DNA of 64,000 bases. Origin: Exiguobacterium antarcticum DSM 14480. Its GTDB lineage: Bacteria > Bacillota > Bacilli > Exiguobacteriales > Exiguobacteriaceae. Position numbers and translations under genes: made by a program. Of this stretch, positions 43,857-52,363 are shown piece after piece. The DNA lies in the NCBI RefSeq assembly GCF_000685865.1, contig NZ_JMKS01000005.1, positions 620,001 to 684,000 of the forward strand, in the 5' to 3' direction. The notes beneath the pieces are model-generated. The model saw only the letters and a program-made list of their open reading frames with translations, was not told the origin of the DNA and made no database searches. Positions within the stretch are counted from its first letter, which is position 1; each line of letters starts with the position of its first letter.

Positions 43857-43892
43857 ACGTTCATCTCAGCTTGCCGAGGTGGACGTTTTTTC
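43857..43892 (+). terminator. Terminator after the luciferase-like gene
   Basis: ACGTTCATCTC pairs with GAGGTGGACGT (two G-U pairs), followed by six T residues. Confidence 0.8.
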
Positions 43893-43903
43893 TGTTTAAT
43901 CAA

Positions 43904-43942
43904 AAACAGCCCTGGCGAGATGGGTTCTCGTTGAGGCTGTTT
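43904..43942 (-). terminator. Terminator of the NlpC/P60 gene
   Basis: AAACAGCC pairs with GGCTGTTT, with an inner GCGAGA/TCTCG-type helix. Read on the minus strand, T residues follow. Confidence 0.7.
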
Positions 43943-43945
43943 GAA

Positions 43946-45376
43946 TTAAAGTGCTTTAAAACCAAGTAACTTTTGTGTCCAGTATTTTTCAGACAGGCGA
44001 CTGATGCCGAGTGACGGTGTGTTGGCATGAATGAACTGATCGTTGTTCAACATGATGCCAATGTGAGTCGGGCCGGCTGCGTACGTATTTTCAAAGAAAA
44101 TGATGTCTCCACGGACCGGTTGGCGTAATTTCGATAACTTTTGACCGAGGTAACCGTCATTGTTCCAGTAGCCGTTGACGTTGGTCCGGGCGACTTTGTA
44201 GCCGGCCGTGTTCAATGCATAGTTGATGAAGCCGGAACAATCGAATCCGCCGTTGACCGGACTGCTCGAACCCCAGACGTACGGTGTCCCGAGATACTGT
44301 TGTCCGATCGAGATGGCTTTTTCCATGATGCCAGACGCTGGAACCGTCGTCGTTGGCGGTGTGACCGGTGGTGTTACCGGAGCCGTGACGGAACCGGTCG
44401 TGATATAGCTTTTCGCGACATAATAATACGTCGCCCCGATTTTAATTTGGTACCAGCCAGCGTTTGTACCAGTCGTTTCACCGGACACTTGGACGCTTGC
44501 GCCATGGGCCAGTTGGGTAAAGATTGTGGCTGTCGTTGCAGGAGCCGTCCGGACGTTCAAGCCGGTTGGTGCATTGACTTTATAGGATTTTGATTGATCG
44601 ACCGGTGTGACAGAGACACCTGGTGCAGGCGGGGTTTCTTTTGCCGTCGCAGAGACATAACTGGATGCGACGTAGACATTTTTCCCATCAAGTTGGATTT
44701 GGTACCAGGAATCGACTGCGCCCGTGACTTTCAAGACGGTTTTGTGTGGTAATGTTTTATAAATCTTGCCTGTCGTCGAAGCAGACAGACGGGCGTTTAA
44801 TCCTTCTTTTGCATTGACTTCATATTGTTTTGACGAGTCGACCGCTTTGACGGCTGTCGAAACCGGGGGTGTGACGGGTGTCGTGACGGGTGGTTTTGAA
44901 CCGGTCGTCACTGTCGATGTTTTGGCCGTGACGAGTGTCGTATGGACGAATGCCGGCTTGTTTTTGTAGTTGATTTCATACCAGTCGCCTGATTTCTTTT
45001 TGACCGTTAAATTGACGTTTTTCGCCAGTTTACCAAGCGATTTTGAAGACGTCGTCGCCTTTTCCCGGACATTGACGGCTGAGGTGTTCGTTATGTAGGT
45101 CGTAGTTGTCGGTGCTTTTGCAGGAACCGTTTTGACGTAAGCAGCGGTGATGAATGCTTTTTTCGATTGGTGGCGAATTTCGTACCATGAACCGGTTTTT
45201 TTGACTGCTGTGACGGTCGTTCCTTTTTTGAGGGTCGTAATCACAGGAGCGGAAGTAGTGGCAGCAGTCCGGATATTGACGTTGTCTGTCAAGATGAGTG
45301 TCGTTGATGCGGCTTCGACGCCTGTTGCTGAGCTGATCAGCGCAAGAGTCGTCAAAGTGAGAAATGTCTTTTTCAC
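43946..45376 (-). CDS. Secreted SH3b/NlpC-P60 cell-wall endopeptidase
   Basis: 476 residues. A Sec signal peptide (KKTFLTLTTLALISSATGVEA) is followed by four bacterial SH3 repeats (about 25-90, 92-150, 183-245, 262-330), each with the VNVR/LNVR-type motif (NIRTAATTSAPV, VNVREKATTSS, LNARLSASTTG, LNVRTAPATTA). Then come a Pro/Thr linker and a C-terminal NlpC/P60 domain with Cys in FDCSGFINYA, His in THIGIM and a third His in FIHANT. It cleaves peptidoglycan peptides during wall turnover. The start is GTG with GGAAGGGAG ten bases before. Confidence 0.93.
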   Translation of the reverse strand: MKKTFLTLTTLALISSATGVEAASTTLILTDNVNIRTAATTSAPVITTLKKGTTVTAVKKTGSWYEIRHQSKKAFITAAYVKTVPAKAPTTTTYITNTSAVNVREKATTSSKSLGKLAKNVNLTVKKKSGDWYEINYKNKPAFVHTTLVTAKTSTVTTGSKPPVTTPVTPPVSTAVKAVDSSKQYEVNAKEGLNARLSASTTGKIYKTLPHKTVLKVTGAVDSWYQIQLDGKNVYVASSYVSATAKETPPAPGVSVTPVDQSKSYKVNAPTGLNVRTAPATTATIFTQLAHGASVQVSGETTGTNAGWYQIKIGATYYYVAKSYITTGSVTAPVTPPVTPPTTTVPASGIMEKAISIGQQYLGTPYVWGSSSPVNGGFDCSGFINYALNTAGYKVARTNVNGYWNNDGYLGQKLSKLRQPVRGDIIFFENTYAAGPTHIGIMLNNDQFIHANTPSLGISRLSEKYWTQKLLGFKAL

Positions 45377-45591
45377 GTAGTGTGGCTCCCTTCCAAAATA
45401 ACGAATCCAGTTCGATCTGAAATCGAATCATTGTTACCATTTTGTCATAAGAAGGATGGGATTCACCTGATTTAAAAATATATTTTTTGAGAAAGATTTT
45501 CAGTTCGTTTTCAAAAAAAAGAGGAGTTTTGCAAACGAGAATAATTTTCAATTATCCTGTACACTAAAGGTAATTTGAAAGGAGGACTTGC

Positions 45592-47304
45592 ATGTTAAAA
45601 CGGTTTTATCACTATTACATACCGCATAAACGATTGTTTTGGCTCGATTTTTCATCTGCCTTGTTCGTTGGACTGCTTGAACTGGCATTCCCACTCGCTG
45701 TCAAATGGTTCATCGACACGCTGTTGCCGGAAGGCGAGCTCAACTGGATCATTCTTGTCAGTGTCGGATTACTGGGGTTGTATGTCATCAGTACGTTGAT
45801 GCAGTTCGTCGTCAACTACTTTGGTCATAAGCTCGGAATCAATATCGAGACCGATATGCGGCGTCAGTTGTTTGGACATGTCCAAAAGCAATCGTTCCGT
45901 TTTTTTGACAATACAAAAACGGGACACATCATGAGCCGGATTACGAATGACTTGTTTGATATCGGTGAACTGGCCCACCATGGTCCGGAAGATGCCTTCA
46001 TCGCGGTCATGACGTTACTCGGTGCCTTTTCGATCATGATGACGATCAACGTTCGACTCGCACTCGTCACGATTATCGCTGTGCCATTTTTGATCTGGTT
46101 GATCAGTTATGCCAACGTCCGGATGAACCGGTCGTGGGACCGGATGTACGGCAACATCGCGGAAGTCAATTCCCGGGTCGAGGACAGCGTGTCCGGCATT
46201 CGCGTCGTACAATCGTTTACGAACGAGGCCCACGAAGTGGCACGCTTTGAAAAGGACAACGTGACGTTCCGCCAGTCGAAGATCAATGCGTATAAAGTCA
46301 TGAGTACAAGTCTATCCGGCATCTATTTGACGACCCGATTGATGACGCTGGCCGTCCTCGTCGTTGGTGCCTATCTCAGTTACAACGGAAAACTCACATA
46401 CGGTGAACTGGTCGGTTTCATTTTGTATATGAATATTCTTCTAAAACCAATCGATAAGATTACGGCACTCCTTGAGTTATACCCTAAAGGAATGGCCGGG
46501 TTCAAACGTTTCCTCGAGATGATTGACCATGACGAGGAATTAAAGGACGCACCGGATGCGATTGCAGTCTCGACCTTGCGCGGTGCGATTCGCTTTGATG
46601 ATGTCAGCTTTGGTTATGAAGCGGATCGTCTGATTCTAAATAACATCCATTTATCGGTCGAACCGGGACAGACGATTGCCTTCGTCGGAACATCCGGTGC
46701 AGGGAAAACAACGATTTGTTCCTTAATTCCGCGATTCTATGATGTCACGGACGGCGCAATCACAATCGACGGGATTGATATCCGGCAGATGACAAAAGCA
46801 TCGCTCCGGCAACAAATCGGGATCGTTCAGCAAGATGTCTTCCTGTTTTCTGGAACGATTGCGGAAAACATTGCCTACGGAGACTTGACGGCAAGTCGAG
46901 CGGAAATCATCGAGGCCGCGGAACGGGCGCATCTTGGGCAGATGATTGCCGATTTACCGGACGGATATGACACGCAGATCGGCGAGCGGGGCTTGAAGTT
47001 ATCCGGCGGACAAAAGCAGCGTCTTGCGATTGCGCGGATGTTTCTCAAGAACCCACCTTTGTTGATCTTAGACGAAGCGACATCGGCGCTCGATACGGAA
47101 ACAGAAGCAATCATTCAAGAGTCGCTTGCCGAACTGTCTAAAAACCGGACGACGCTGATCATTGCTCACCGTCTGGCGACGATTCGTCAGGCAGACCGGA
47201 TTTTAGTCGTCACGAAAGATGGAATCGTCGAAGATGGGACACATGAAGAGCTCGTTGAGAACGGTGGTTACTTCTCGCGTCTACTTGAAAAACAACGTGT
47301 CTGA
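45592..47304 (+). CDS. ABC exporter, fused membrane and ATPase domains (Sav1866-like)
   Basis: 570 residues, the same size class as Sav1866/BmrA. An N-terminal six-segment exporter domain (about 1-310) with SRITNDLFDI as a coupling-helix region is followed by the ATPase: Walker A VGTSGAGKTT, Q-loop IVQQDVFLFSGT, signature LSGGQKQR, Walker B LLILDEATSALD and switch His in IIAHRLAT. It works as a homodimer or with another half. The substrate is a drug or lipid. AAAGGAGGA precedes the ATG. It is monocistronic, with a terminator after it. Confidence 0.92.
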   Translation: MLKRFYHYYIPHKRLFWLDFSSALFVGLLELAFPLAVKWFIDTLLPEGELNWIILVSVGLLGLYVISTLMQFVVNYFGHKLGINIETDMRRQLFGHVQKQSFRFFDNTKTGHIMSRITNDLFDIGELAHHGPEDAFIAVMTLLGAFSIMMTINVRLALVTIIAVPFLIWLISYANVRMNRSWDRMYGNIAEVNSRVEDSVSGIRVVQSFTNEAHEVARFEKDNVTFRQSKINAYKVMSTSLSGIYLTTRLMTLAVLVVGAYLSYNGKLTYGELVGFILYMNILLKPIDKITALLELYPKGMAGFKRFLEMIDHDEELKDAPDAIAVSTLRGAIRFDDVSFGYEADRLILNNIHLSVEPGQTIAFVGTSGAGKTTICSLIPRFYDVTDGAITIDGIDIRQMTKASLRQQIGIVQQDVFLFSGTIAENIAYGDLTASRAEIIEAAERAHLGQMIADLPDGYDTQIGERGLKLSGGQKQRLAIARMFLKNPPLLILDEATSALDTETEAIIQESLAELSKNRTTLIIAHRLATIRQADRILVVTKDGIVEDGTHEELVENGGYFSRLLEKQRV

Positions 47305-47308
47305 CATC

Positions 47309-47359
47309 AGCCGGGAGTCTCCTCATCTGCCAAGATGAAGCAGGCTTCCGGCTTTTTTT
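47309..47359 (+). terminator. Rho-independent terminator after the ABC exporter gene
   Basis: AGCCGGGAG and CTTCCGGCT form the lower stem and TCATC/GATGA the upper one, followed by seven T residues. Confidence 0.75.
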
Positions 47360-47439
47360 GTGAGGCTGGTCAGTCGTCCGAGAAAAGCGGAATGATTTCA
47401 CAGGAAGCGGGAACATATAAGAGAAGGGAGGACGGGAAC

Positions 47440-48303
47440 ATGTACGGATTATTTTGTGAAAATTACAATGAGAGTTATTCGACGTTACATGGAGAATCCT
47501 CACATGACTTCCATCGTTTTTTTGCCTTGTCCTATACGATACATGATAGGGCCTTTCACAAAGACGCATATGATCAGATGATGCAGATCGTCAAACGGAA
47601 GACGACCCGATTTTCTGCCTTACGGAGTCGCTATACCCCGTTGTTGATTTCACACATTGAGCTCAACAGTACAGAACCGGATCGGTTGCTCGAGAAAGTG
47701 ATCGAAGCGGAACGACATATCAAACGGCGTTTCATCAAAGAAAAGGCCGTCCGCCCTTTTTTTGCCCTCAGTGAAGTCCTGAACCGTGAGCAAGGCATCG
47801 ATGCATTTGCCCTCGTCGAACAACTCAAACAGACCCATCCCGTCCTCAATCTGGCGAAACAATATGTCGTGACGTCGACGTTGATGGAGACTAAAGCCTT
47901 GCCGGAGTCGTTCCTTGAAACGGTCGAACAAGCAGAGAAATGGCTCGAACAATGGATGAGCCCGTCAAGTGAACGGTTGATGACTGCTCAGATTTTAGGT
48001 GCGTTACCGGAACTTGACGCACGAAAAAAGCGGATCCGGATTTGGTGTGAGATGCTGGAAGAAAGGGAAGTTCGGATTTGGGATCGGTTGTTTCCGTTAC
48101 TGGCGTTACTTGAAACGACGGAACGGGTCGATATGATTTATGTGACGCGGATTGTCGACCGGGAACGGTCCCGCAACCGTTTTTCCGACGAAGTCAACTG
48201 GCTGATTGCCTTTCATCTCCTGCTCGCTAAATCAGGCAAAAGCCGCTTACAGTCGGCTTTGCTGATTTTAGCGACGCTTGAACTGACAAAAAAACCGCAA
48301 TAA
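47440..48303 (+). CDS. DUF4003-like protein of unknown function
   Basis: 287 residues, soluble and largely helical. MYGLFCENYNESYSTL, FALSYTIHDRAFHKDAYDQM and RFSALRSRYTPLL fit by recall the DUF4003 family of Bacillales, in which no function is known. The ATG at 47440 has GGGAGG eight bases upstream; the open frame starts earlier but inside the preceding terminator. It is expressed alone between two terminators. Confidence 0.6.
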   Translation: MYGLFCENYNESYSTLHGESSHDFHRFFALSYTIHDRAFHKDAYDQMMQIVKRKTTRFSALRSRYTPLLISHIELNSTEPDRLLEKVIEAERHIKRRFIKEKAVRPFFALSEVLNREQGIDAFALVEQLKQTHPVLNLAKQYVVTSTLMETKALPESFLETVEQAEKWLEQWMSPSSERLMTAQILGALPELDARKKRIRIWCEMLEEREVRIWDRLFPLLALLETTERVDMIYVTRIVDRERSRNRFSDEVNWLIAFHLLLAKSGKSRLQSALLILATLELTKKPQ

Positions 48304-48324
48304 ACAAGGAAATTCGTTCAGACT

Positions 48325-48370
48325 AAAAAAAGCCAAACGACCCTCAGCAAACTTGTTGAGGGTCGTTTGG
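48325..48370 (-). terminator. Strong terminator of the N-hydroxylase gene
   Basis: CCAAACGACCCTCA pairs with TGAGGGTCGTTTGG (14 bp). Read on the minus strand it is followed by seven T residues. It can also serve the DUF4003-like gene on the other strand. Confidence 0.9.
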
Positions 48371-48377
48371 TGTACCG

Positions 48378-49625
48378 TTAGTTAAATGTGGTGAACGTCG
48401 CATGTTGCTCGACCGGATATAACGCTTTCCCGGCCACGTCATTTAAAATCAGTTGATTTCGTGAGACCGACATGCCGAGATTGTCGGCGGCTGGACCATG
48501 TGATAACTCGAGATTCGTCGTTGCATACAGATGATGATCGGTTTTGAGTGTCCGACCGATCCGGTAGTTGGCATCGACTTTCCATGCCTGTTCGCCCTCG
48601 AACTCGATATCGAGTCGATGGGTGAAGCGGGGAAGCGACGGGACGAACCCGGTTGCCGCGACGACGGCTGCTGTGTTTGAAGTCCGCTGGTCGTTTAGTT
48701 CCGTATGACGCATCGAGATCGTAAAGTCATTTTCGTGCGTAATCTGATCAACTTCTAAGTTCGCCCGGATCTTGATACGTTGGACTTCATCACGCGGTAA
48801 GTCATACAAATGTTCATAGATGGCTTGTAGCGTCTCCGGACTGATCCCGTTTTGCGAGCGAGCGAATTTTGCGACGGCTTCTTGTCTGGTCGCGAGCGGC
48901 AGGCTGTTGAAATACTGGACATAGCTCGGGGAAAAGATTTCTTCACCGAGTTTTCCGGTCTCGAGTGTCTCGAAGATCGTCGACCGGGAAATCCATTCCA
49001 GTTCAAATGCCTTCGGGCGGTCACTCGTCAACAAGTCGAGGAAGATTTCAGCGGCGCTTTGACCGGAACCGACGATACTGACTTTAGCTTGTTTCAGTAA
49101 ATGTTCTTTTTCCATGACATATTGGGTGTTATGAATGACTCCTTCGTCAAAACTAGACGGAATCGAAGGTTTTGCGCCGGTTCCGAGCACGACGTTACGT
49201 GTTTCGTATGTCGTCCGTTTCCCGGTCGTGACTTCTTCGACGAGCACTTCATAACTGTCACCCGTATCTTGGATGTCGATCACACGTGTCGAAAAGTGTA
49301 GGTCTTCTAGTTGGGTCGAGACCCATTTTAAATAGGCATTGTACTCTTGGCGTGAAATAAGTAATTTTTCATAAAAATAAAACGTATGCAAGCGATTGAT
49401 GGATCGCAAGTAGTTTAAATACGTAAACGGACTCGTCGGATCAGCGAGCGTGACGAGGTCAGAAATAAAACTTGTCTGCATCATCGAATCCTTGATCATC
49501 ATTCCCGGATGCCAGGAAAATTGTTCGCTTTCATCAAAAAATAACGTCCGCAGAGGTGTCGGATGAGCAAGGGCACTTAAGCCTAAGTTCATCGGTCCGA
49601 TTCCTACGCCAATCAAATCATACAT
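48378..49625 (-). CDS. Lysine/ornithine N-monooxygenase (IucD/SidA/PvdA family), stand-alone
   Basis: 415 residues. FAD-binding GVGIGPMNLGLSAL at the N-terminus, substrate-region PGMMIKDSMMQTSFISDLVT, NADPH-binding VGSGQSAAEIFLDLL and the family-typical AATGFVPSLP. These enzymes hydroxylate the side-chain amine of lysine or ornithine for hydroxamate siderophores (IucD-type). No IucA/IucC-like synthetase or acetylase lies near it. The ATG at 49625 has GGGAGG before it. A palindrome at 49645-49662 lies just upstream, but it is not a good Fur box. Confidence 0.87.
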   Translation of the reverse strand: MYDLIGVGIGPMNLGLSALAHPTPLRTLFFDESEQFSWHPGMMIKDSMMQTSFISDLVTLADPTSPFTYLNYLRSINRLHTFYFYEKLLISRQEYNAYLKWVSTQLEDLHFSTRVIDIQDTGDSYEVLVEEVTTGKRTTYETRNVVLGTGAKPSIPSSFDEGVIHNTQYVMEKEHLLKQAKVSIVGSGQSAAEIFLDLLTSDRPKAFELEWISRSTIFETLETGKLGEEIFSPSYVQYFNSLPLATRQEAVAKFARSQNGISPETLQAIYEHLYDLPRDEVQRIKIRANLEVDQITHENDFTISMRHTELNDQRTSNTAAVVAATGFVPSLPRFTHRLDIEFEGEQAWKVDANYRIGRTLKTDHHLYATTNLELSHGPAADNLGMSVSRNQLILNDVAGKALYPVEQHATFTTFN

Positions 49626-49644
49626 AAAAAAGCCTCCCAATCAA

Positions 49645-49662
49645 TATTGTTATAAAACAATA
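49645..49662. promoter_or_regulatory. Palindrome before the N-hydroxylase gene
   Basis: TATTGTT and AACAATA around ATAA, 20 bases before the start codon. It overlaps the region expected for the -10 and transcription start, so it could be an operator. It does not match the Fur consensus. Which regulator binds is unknown. Confidence 0.4.
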
Positions 49663-49702
49663 CCCGATATAGGAGGGGGTTGAAACGTACCTTGTTAATT
49701 GT

Positions 49703-50833
49703 TTACAGTTGATCCGTCGTCGTCGTTTGAGTCGAGACAGTCAGTTGTTTGCCATCACGGATGATGGTTAAGGTGACATTGCCGTCAGATTTGATGAGGG
49801 CTGTTTTAATGTCAACAAAACTTTTGATCGTTTCATCGTTGATTTTAGTGATGACATCACCTGTTTTTAATTTAGCGGAGGCTGCCGGACTGTTTGGTTC
49901 AATCGACATGACGACGACACCTGTTTTTTGGGACTCGGGCAGTTTAACTTGTTCGAGCAGGTAGCCGGCCGGGAAAGCCGAAACGTCCTGCAGGGAAACA
50001 CCAAGTGTCGGGTGTTTGACTTCACCATTTGTCTCAAGCTGTTTGAGGATCGGTAAGGCATCGTCAATCGGGATACTGAAACCAACCCCTTCGACGCCAC
50101 TCTCGGCAATCTTCATCGAGTTGATCCCGACCAGTTGACCTTGTTCGTTGATCAAGGCGCCACCGGAATTCCCCGGGTTGATGGCGGCATCGGTCTGGAT
50201 GACCGTCGTATTGAAGTCATCCTGTCCATCTTTGTTCGTATCGACAGGGACGGTCCGGTCGTTGGAACTGACGATTCCCCGTGTGACGGAGTTTTGGAAC
50301 TCACCAAGCGGATTGCCGATCGCAAGGACGGTTTGTCCGGCTTTTAAGTCAGCCGATTTTCCGAGTGTGATGACGGAAGGGACGTCTTTAGCATCCACCT
50401 CAAGGACGGCAAGGTCATACGTCTCGTCACTCCCAAGTAGTTTTGCCGTGAGTGTTTTTCCGTTGTTCAAGGTCACTTCCAGTTTACTTGCCCCATCGAC
50501 GACATGATGGTTTGTGATGATGTACGCTTGATCGTCTGATTTTTTATAGATGACACCTGAGCCGGAACCACTCGCGGCGTCCTCTTGGTTTATCGAATTC
50601 CCAGTCTGATAATTCGTGACCGTCACGACGGATTTTTGCGCAGTAGCGACGGCGTTCGTCACGGGATCACTGGTCGTCGTCGAAACTTGTTTTGGCATGC
50701 CGTTTGAAAGTGGAGTATCCGCGACCTGTTGTTCTTGATCCATTAAAATCGGAAAGGCGACCGTTGCGGTAAGTACGGCACCGATGATGCCCCCGGTTAA
50801 TCCAGGTAAAAGTTGTCTTGTTTTTCCTGCCAT
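49703..50833 (-). CDS. htrA: HtrA/DegP-like membrane-anchored serine protease
   Basis: 376 residues. A single N-terminal membrane anchor (GGIIGAVLTATVAFPILM) is followed by a trypsin-like domain with His about 110 in ITNHHVV, Asp in TYDLAVLEVD and Ser in NPGNSGGAL. One PDZ domain follows (about 275-365, SPAASAKLKTGDVITKI). It degrades or refolds misfolded exported proteins. The ATG at 50833 is used because GAAGGGATGG precedes it; the longer frame would start inside the ISL3 element. The ISL3 copy ends only 26 bases before the ATG, separating the gene from its apparent promoter. Confidence 0.93.
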   Translation of the reverse strand: MAGKTRQLLPGLTGGIIGAVLTATVAFPILMDQEQQVADTPLSNGMPKQVSTTTSDPVTNAVATAQKSVVTVTNYQTGNSINQEDAASGSGSGVIYKKSDDQAYIITNHHVVDGASKLEVTLNNGKTLTAKLLGSDETYDLAVLEVDAKDVPSVITLGKSADLKAGQTVLAIGNPLGEFQNSVTRGIVSSNDRTVPVDTNKDGQDDFNTTVIQTDAAINPGNSGGALINEQGQLVGINSMKIAESGVEGVGFSIPIDDALPILKQLETNGEVKHPTLGVSLQDVSAFPAGYLLEQVKLPESQKTGVVVMSIEPNSPAASAKLKTGDVITKINDETIKSFVDIKTALIKSDGNVTLTIIRDGKQLTVSTQTTTTDQL

Positions 50834-50888
50834 CGAAATCCATCCCTTCAAGTGTTGTGGCTCATCACCATAACACGTGGTTGCTATT

Positions 50889-52043
50889 TTAACGACCAAG
50901 CTCAAGGCGCAATCTCAAAAAGAATCGTTCGAGGTTTCGGTAGCCATAACCACGACGTTTAATGAGCTTAATCTTATTGTTCGTCCCTTCCATTTTCCCA
51001 TTCGATAGTGTCGATACAATGGTTTGACGCATCGCTTCTTCACGGCCACGAATCGCTTTCGCGATTTTCGCAAGAGGTCCGCATGGATGAAATTGATAAC
51101 GTTCCAGCCAGTCTTTCAGTCTTCGGCATGCCTGCCCGTCGCACGTTGCTTTCAACACATATCGAATATGTTGGAGTCCTTGATAAAGATCCCGGGTAAA
51201 CGAGTCTTCTAGAATACAAGAATGGGCGACCTCTCGATCTTCAAGAGCCAATGCTTCCGGACGACAAGCGAGAGCACGATCAATCACACGAACATGATGA
51301 TGGCGTCTTGCCTCGTTCAAAAAACGACGCCGGCGGCGAAGAGCATCCGTAAAGAACTGGATGAGATGAAAACGATCCAGCACATGCGCTGCATTCGGGA
51401 AGACACGAGTAGTTGCCTTCGCCATCGCAGGTGCAAAATCACTGACGACAGAACGAACATCTCCCAGTACACCTTGAAGCGCAGCCGTAATCGCCGATAC
51501 GTCCCGGCCCGGGACGATAGACAGAAGACGTCCAGTCTTGGCATCAAGAACGATCGTCGCATAGTGGTGTCCTTTTCTCGTGGCGAACTCATCGACGAGG
51601 ATGTGTGTCGCCTGTCCCACTGTATCCACTGAAGCGTACTGATAAAACCACCGTTCCACAGTCGTATAAGGAAGTTCATATTCATGCGCAACATCTGAAA
51701 TTGTCCGGCCATGGCACCGTTCTGTGATGCCTTTTCGGAACACTTCGGTAGAAGTACGGACGAGTCCGAGACCGTAGTCATATACGAACGTCAAATCACA
51801 AGAGAGGCATCTTTGACGTGGGACATCCAGTTCGATCCACAAGGCACCGACTCCCCACGCATGACCGTGTCGAAAACGACGACGCTTTTTCGAATGCAGG
51901 ATGGTCTTTTTTTCGCATAGCGGACAAGGGATTTCATGTGTATCAGGAATGACAGGAAATACGTGCGGTTCTTCATCGGACGACATCTGGATTTGAAAAA
52001 GGGCTGGAAGCGGAAGAATTAATTTGATAAACTGTTGGGACAA
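50889..52043 (-). CDS. ISL3-family transposase, copy 2
   Basis: Encodes the same 384-residue protein as the copy at 39458-40612, with the TTG start at 52043 and the same zinc-finger cysteines and DDE_Tnp_ISL3 domain. It lies on the same strand as htrA, with only 55 bases between its stop and the htrA ATG and no terminator between them, so its transcript can run on into htrA. Confidence 0.93.
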   Translation of the reverse strand: MSQQFIKLILPLPALFQIQMSSDEEPHVFPVIPDTHEIPCPLCEKKTILHSKKRRRFRHGHAWGVGALWIELDVPRQRCLSCDLTFVYDYGLGLVRTSTEVFRKGITERCHGRTISDVAHEYELPYTTVERWFYQYASVDTVGQATHILVDEFATRKGHHYATIVLDAKTGRLLSIVPGRDVSAITAALQGVLGDVRSVVSDFAPAMAKATTRVFPNAAHVLDRFHLIQFFTDALRRRRRFLNEARRHHHVRVIDRALACRPEALALEDREVAHSCILEDSFTRDLYQGLQHIRYVLKATCDGQACRRLKDWLERYQFHPCGPLAKIAKAIRGREEAMRQTIVSTLSNGKMEGTNNKIKLIKRRGYGYRNLERFFLRLRLELGR

Positions 52044-52044
52044 G

Positions 52045-52100
52045 GCGAAAACTCCAATCGTGGTTTGTCTAGACAACAATTACGATACCGGGGTTTTCGC
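52045..52100. promoter_or_regulatory. Long hairpin before the ISL3 transposase gene, copy 2
   Basis: Same imperfect 56-base palindrome as in copy 1, with the TTGTCTAGACAA tip and a T-run on the plus-strand side. RNA made from the native htrA promoter at 52182-52211 would include it and mask the transposase ribosome site. Confidence 0.65.
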
Positions 52101-52181
52101 TTTTTTTCTATGTTCGATTTAAAATCCGATGGATTTTATGTGTCAACCACACCTTATGGTGATGAGCCAGTGTTGTTTTTA

Positions 52182-52211
52182 TCTATATGTAATGTATCAG
52201 ATTTAATTCAA
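52182..52211 (-). promoter_or_regulatory. Apparent native htrA promoter, displaced by ISL3 copy 2
   Basis: On the minus strand, TTGAAT (52211-52206), 18 bases, TATAGA (52187-52182). Transcription would start near 52175, inside the duplicated target. Without the element this start would lie about 30 bases before the htrA ATG; now it is about 1.34 kb away. Confidence 0.55.
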
Positions 52212-52282
52212 GGAAATGGAATTGCGGTCGTTTTTCCGAAATGCCTCATCATTCCCCACAATTCGTCGACAATCTCAAACAG

Positions 52283-52340
52283 TTGAGGGAAAAGAGGGAG
52301 TTCGGTACACTGAGTGTGTTTCGTACTTAAGTAACACACT
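52283..52340 (+). promoter_or_regulatory. Promoter and inverted repeat before the DoxX-like gene
   Basis: TTGAGG (52283-52288), 17 bases, TACACT (52306-52311). Immediately after the -10, AGTGTGTT (52313-52320) is inverted as AACACACT (52333-52340) with 12 bases between. An 8-12-8 repeat over the start point is typical of a repressor operator, though it could also form a leader hairpin. Confidence 0.55.
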
Positions 52341-52363
52341 TAGTCACAAAGGGAGATGTTCAG

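Larger units (their letters stand above)
50859..52168 (-). mobile_element. ISL3-family insertion sequence, copy 2 (1310 bp)
   Basis: Same length, ends and internal sequence as copy 1, offset by 1431 inside the window and same orientation. The 8-bp target duplication is AGTGTTGT (50851-50858 and 52169-52176). Perfect duplications and apparent identity to copy 1 indicate recent insertion. It landed about at the expected transcription start of htrA, upstream of the htrA ribosome site. Confidence 0.96.

Noticed and set aside
45534-45555. Fur-like palindrome before the ABC exporter gene (GAATAATTTTCAATTATC)
   Set aside because: It matches the Fur consensus only partly, and the adjacent exporter has no iron link; AT-rich promoter sequence explains it.
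39428-52168. Composite transposon made of two ISL3 copies
   Set aside because: Each copy has its own different 8-bp target duplication (AAAAAAAA and AGTGTTGT), showing two separate insertions rather than joint transposition.
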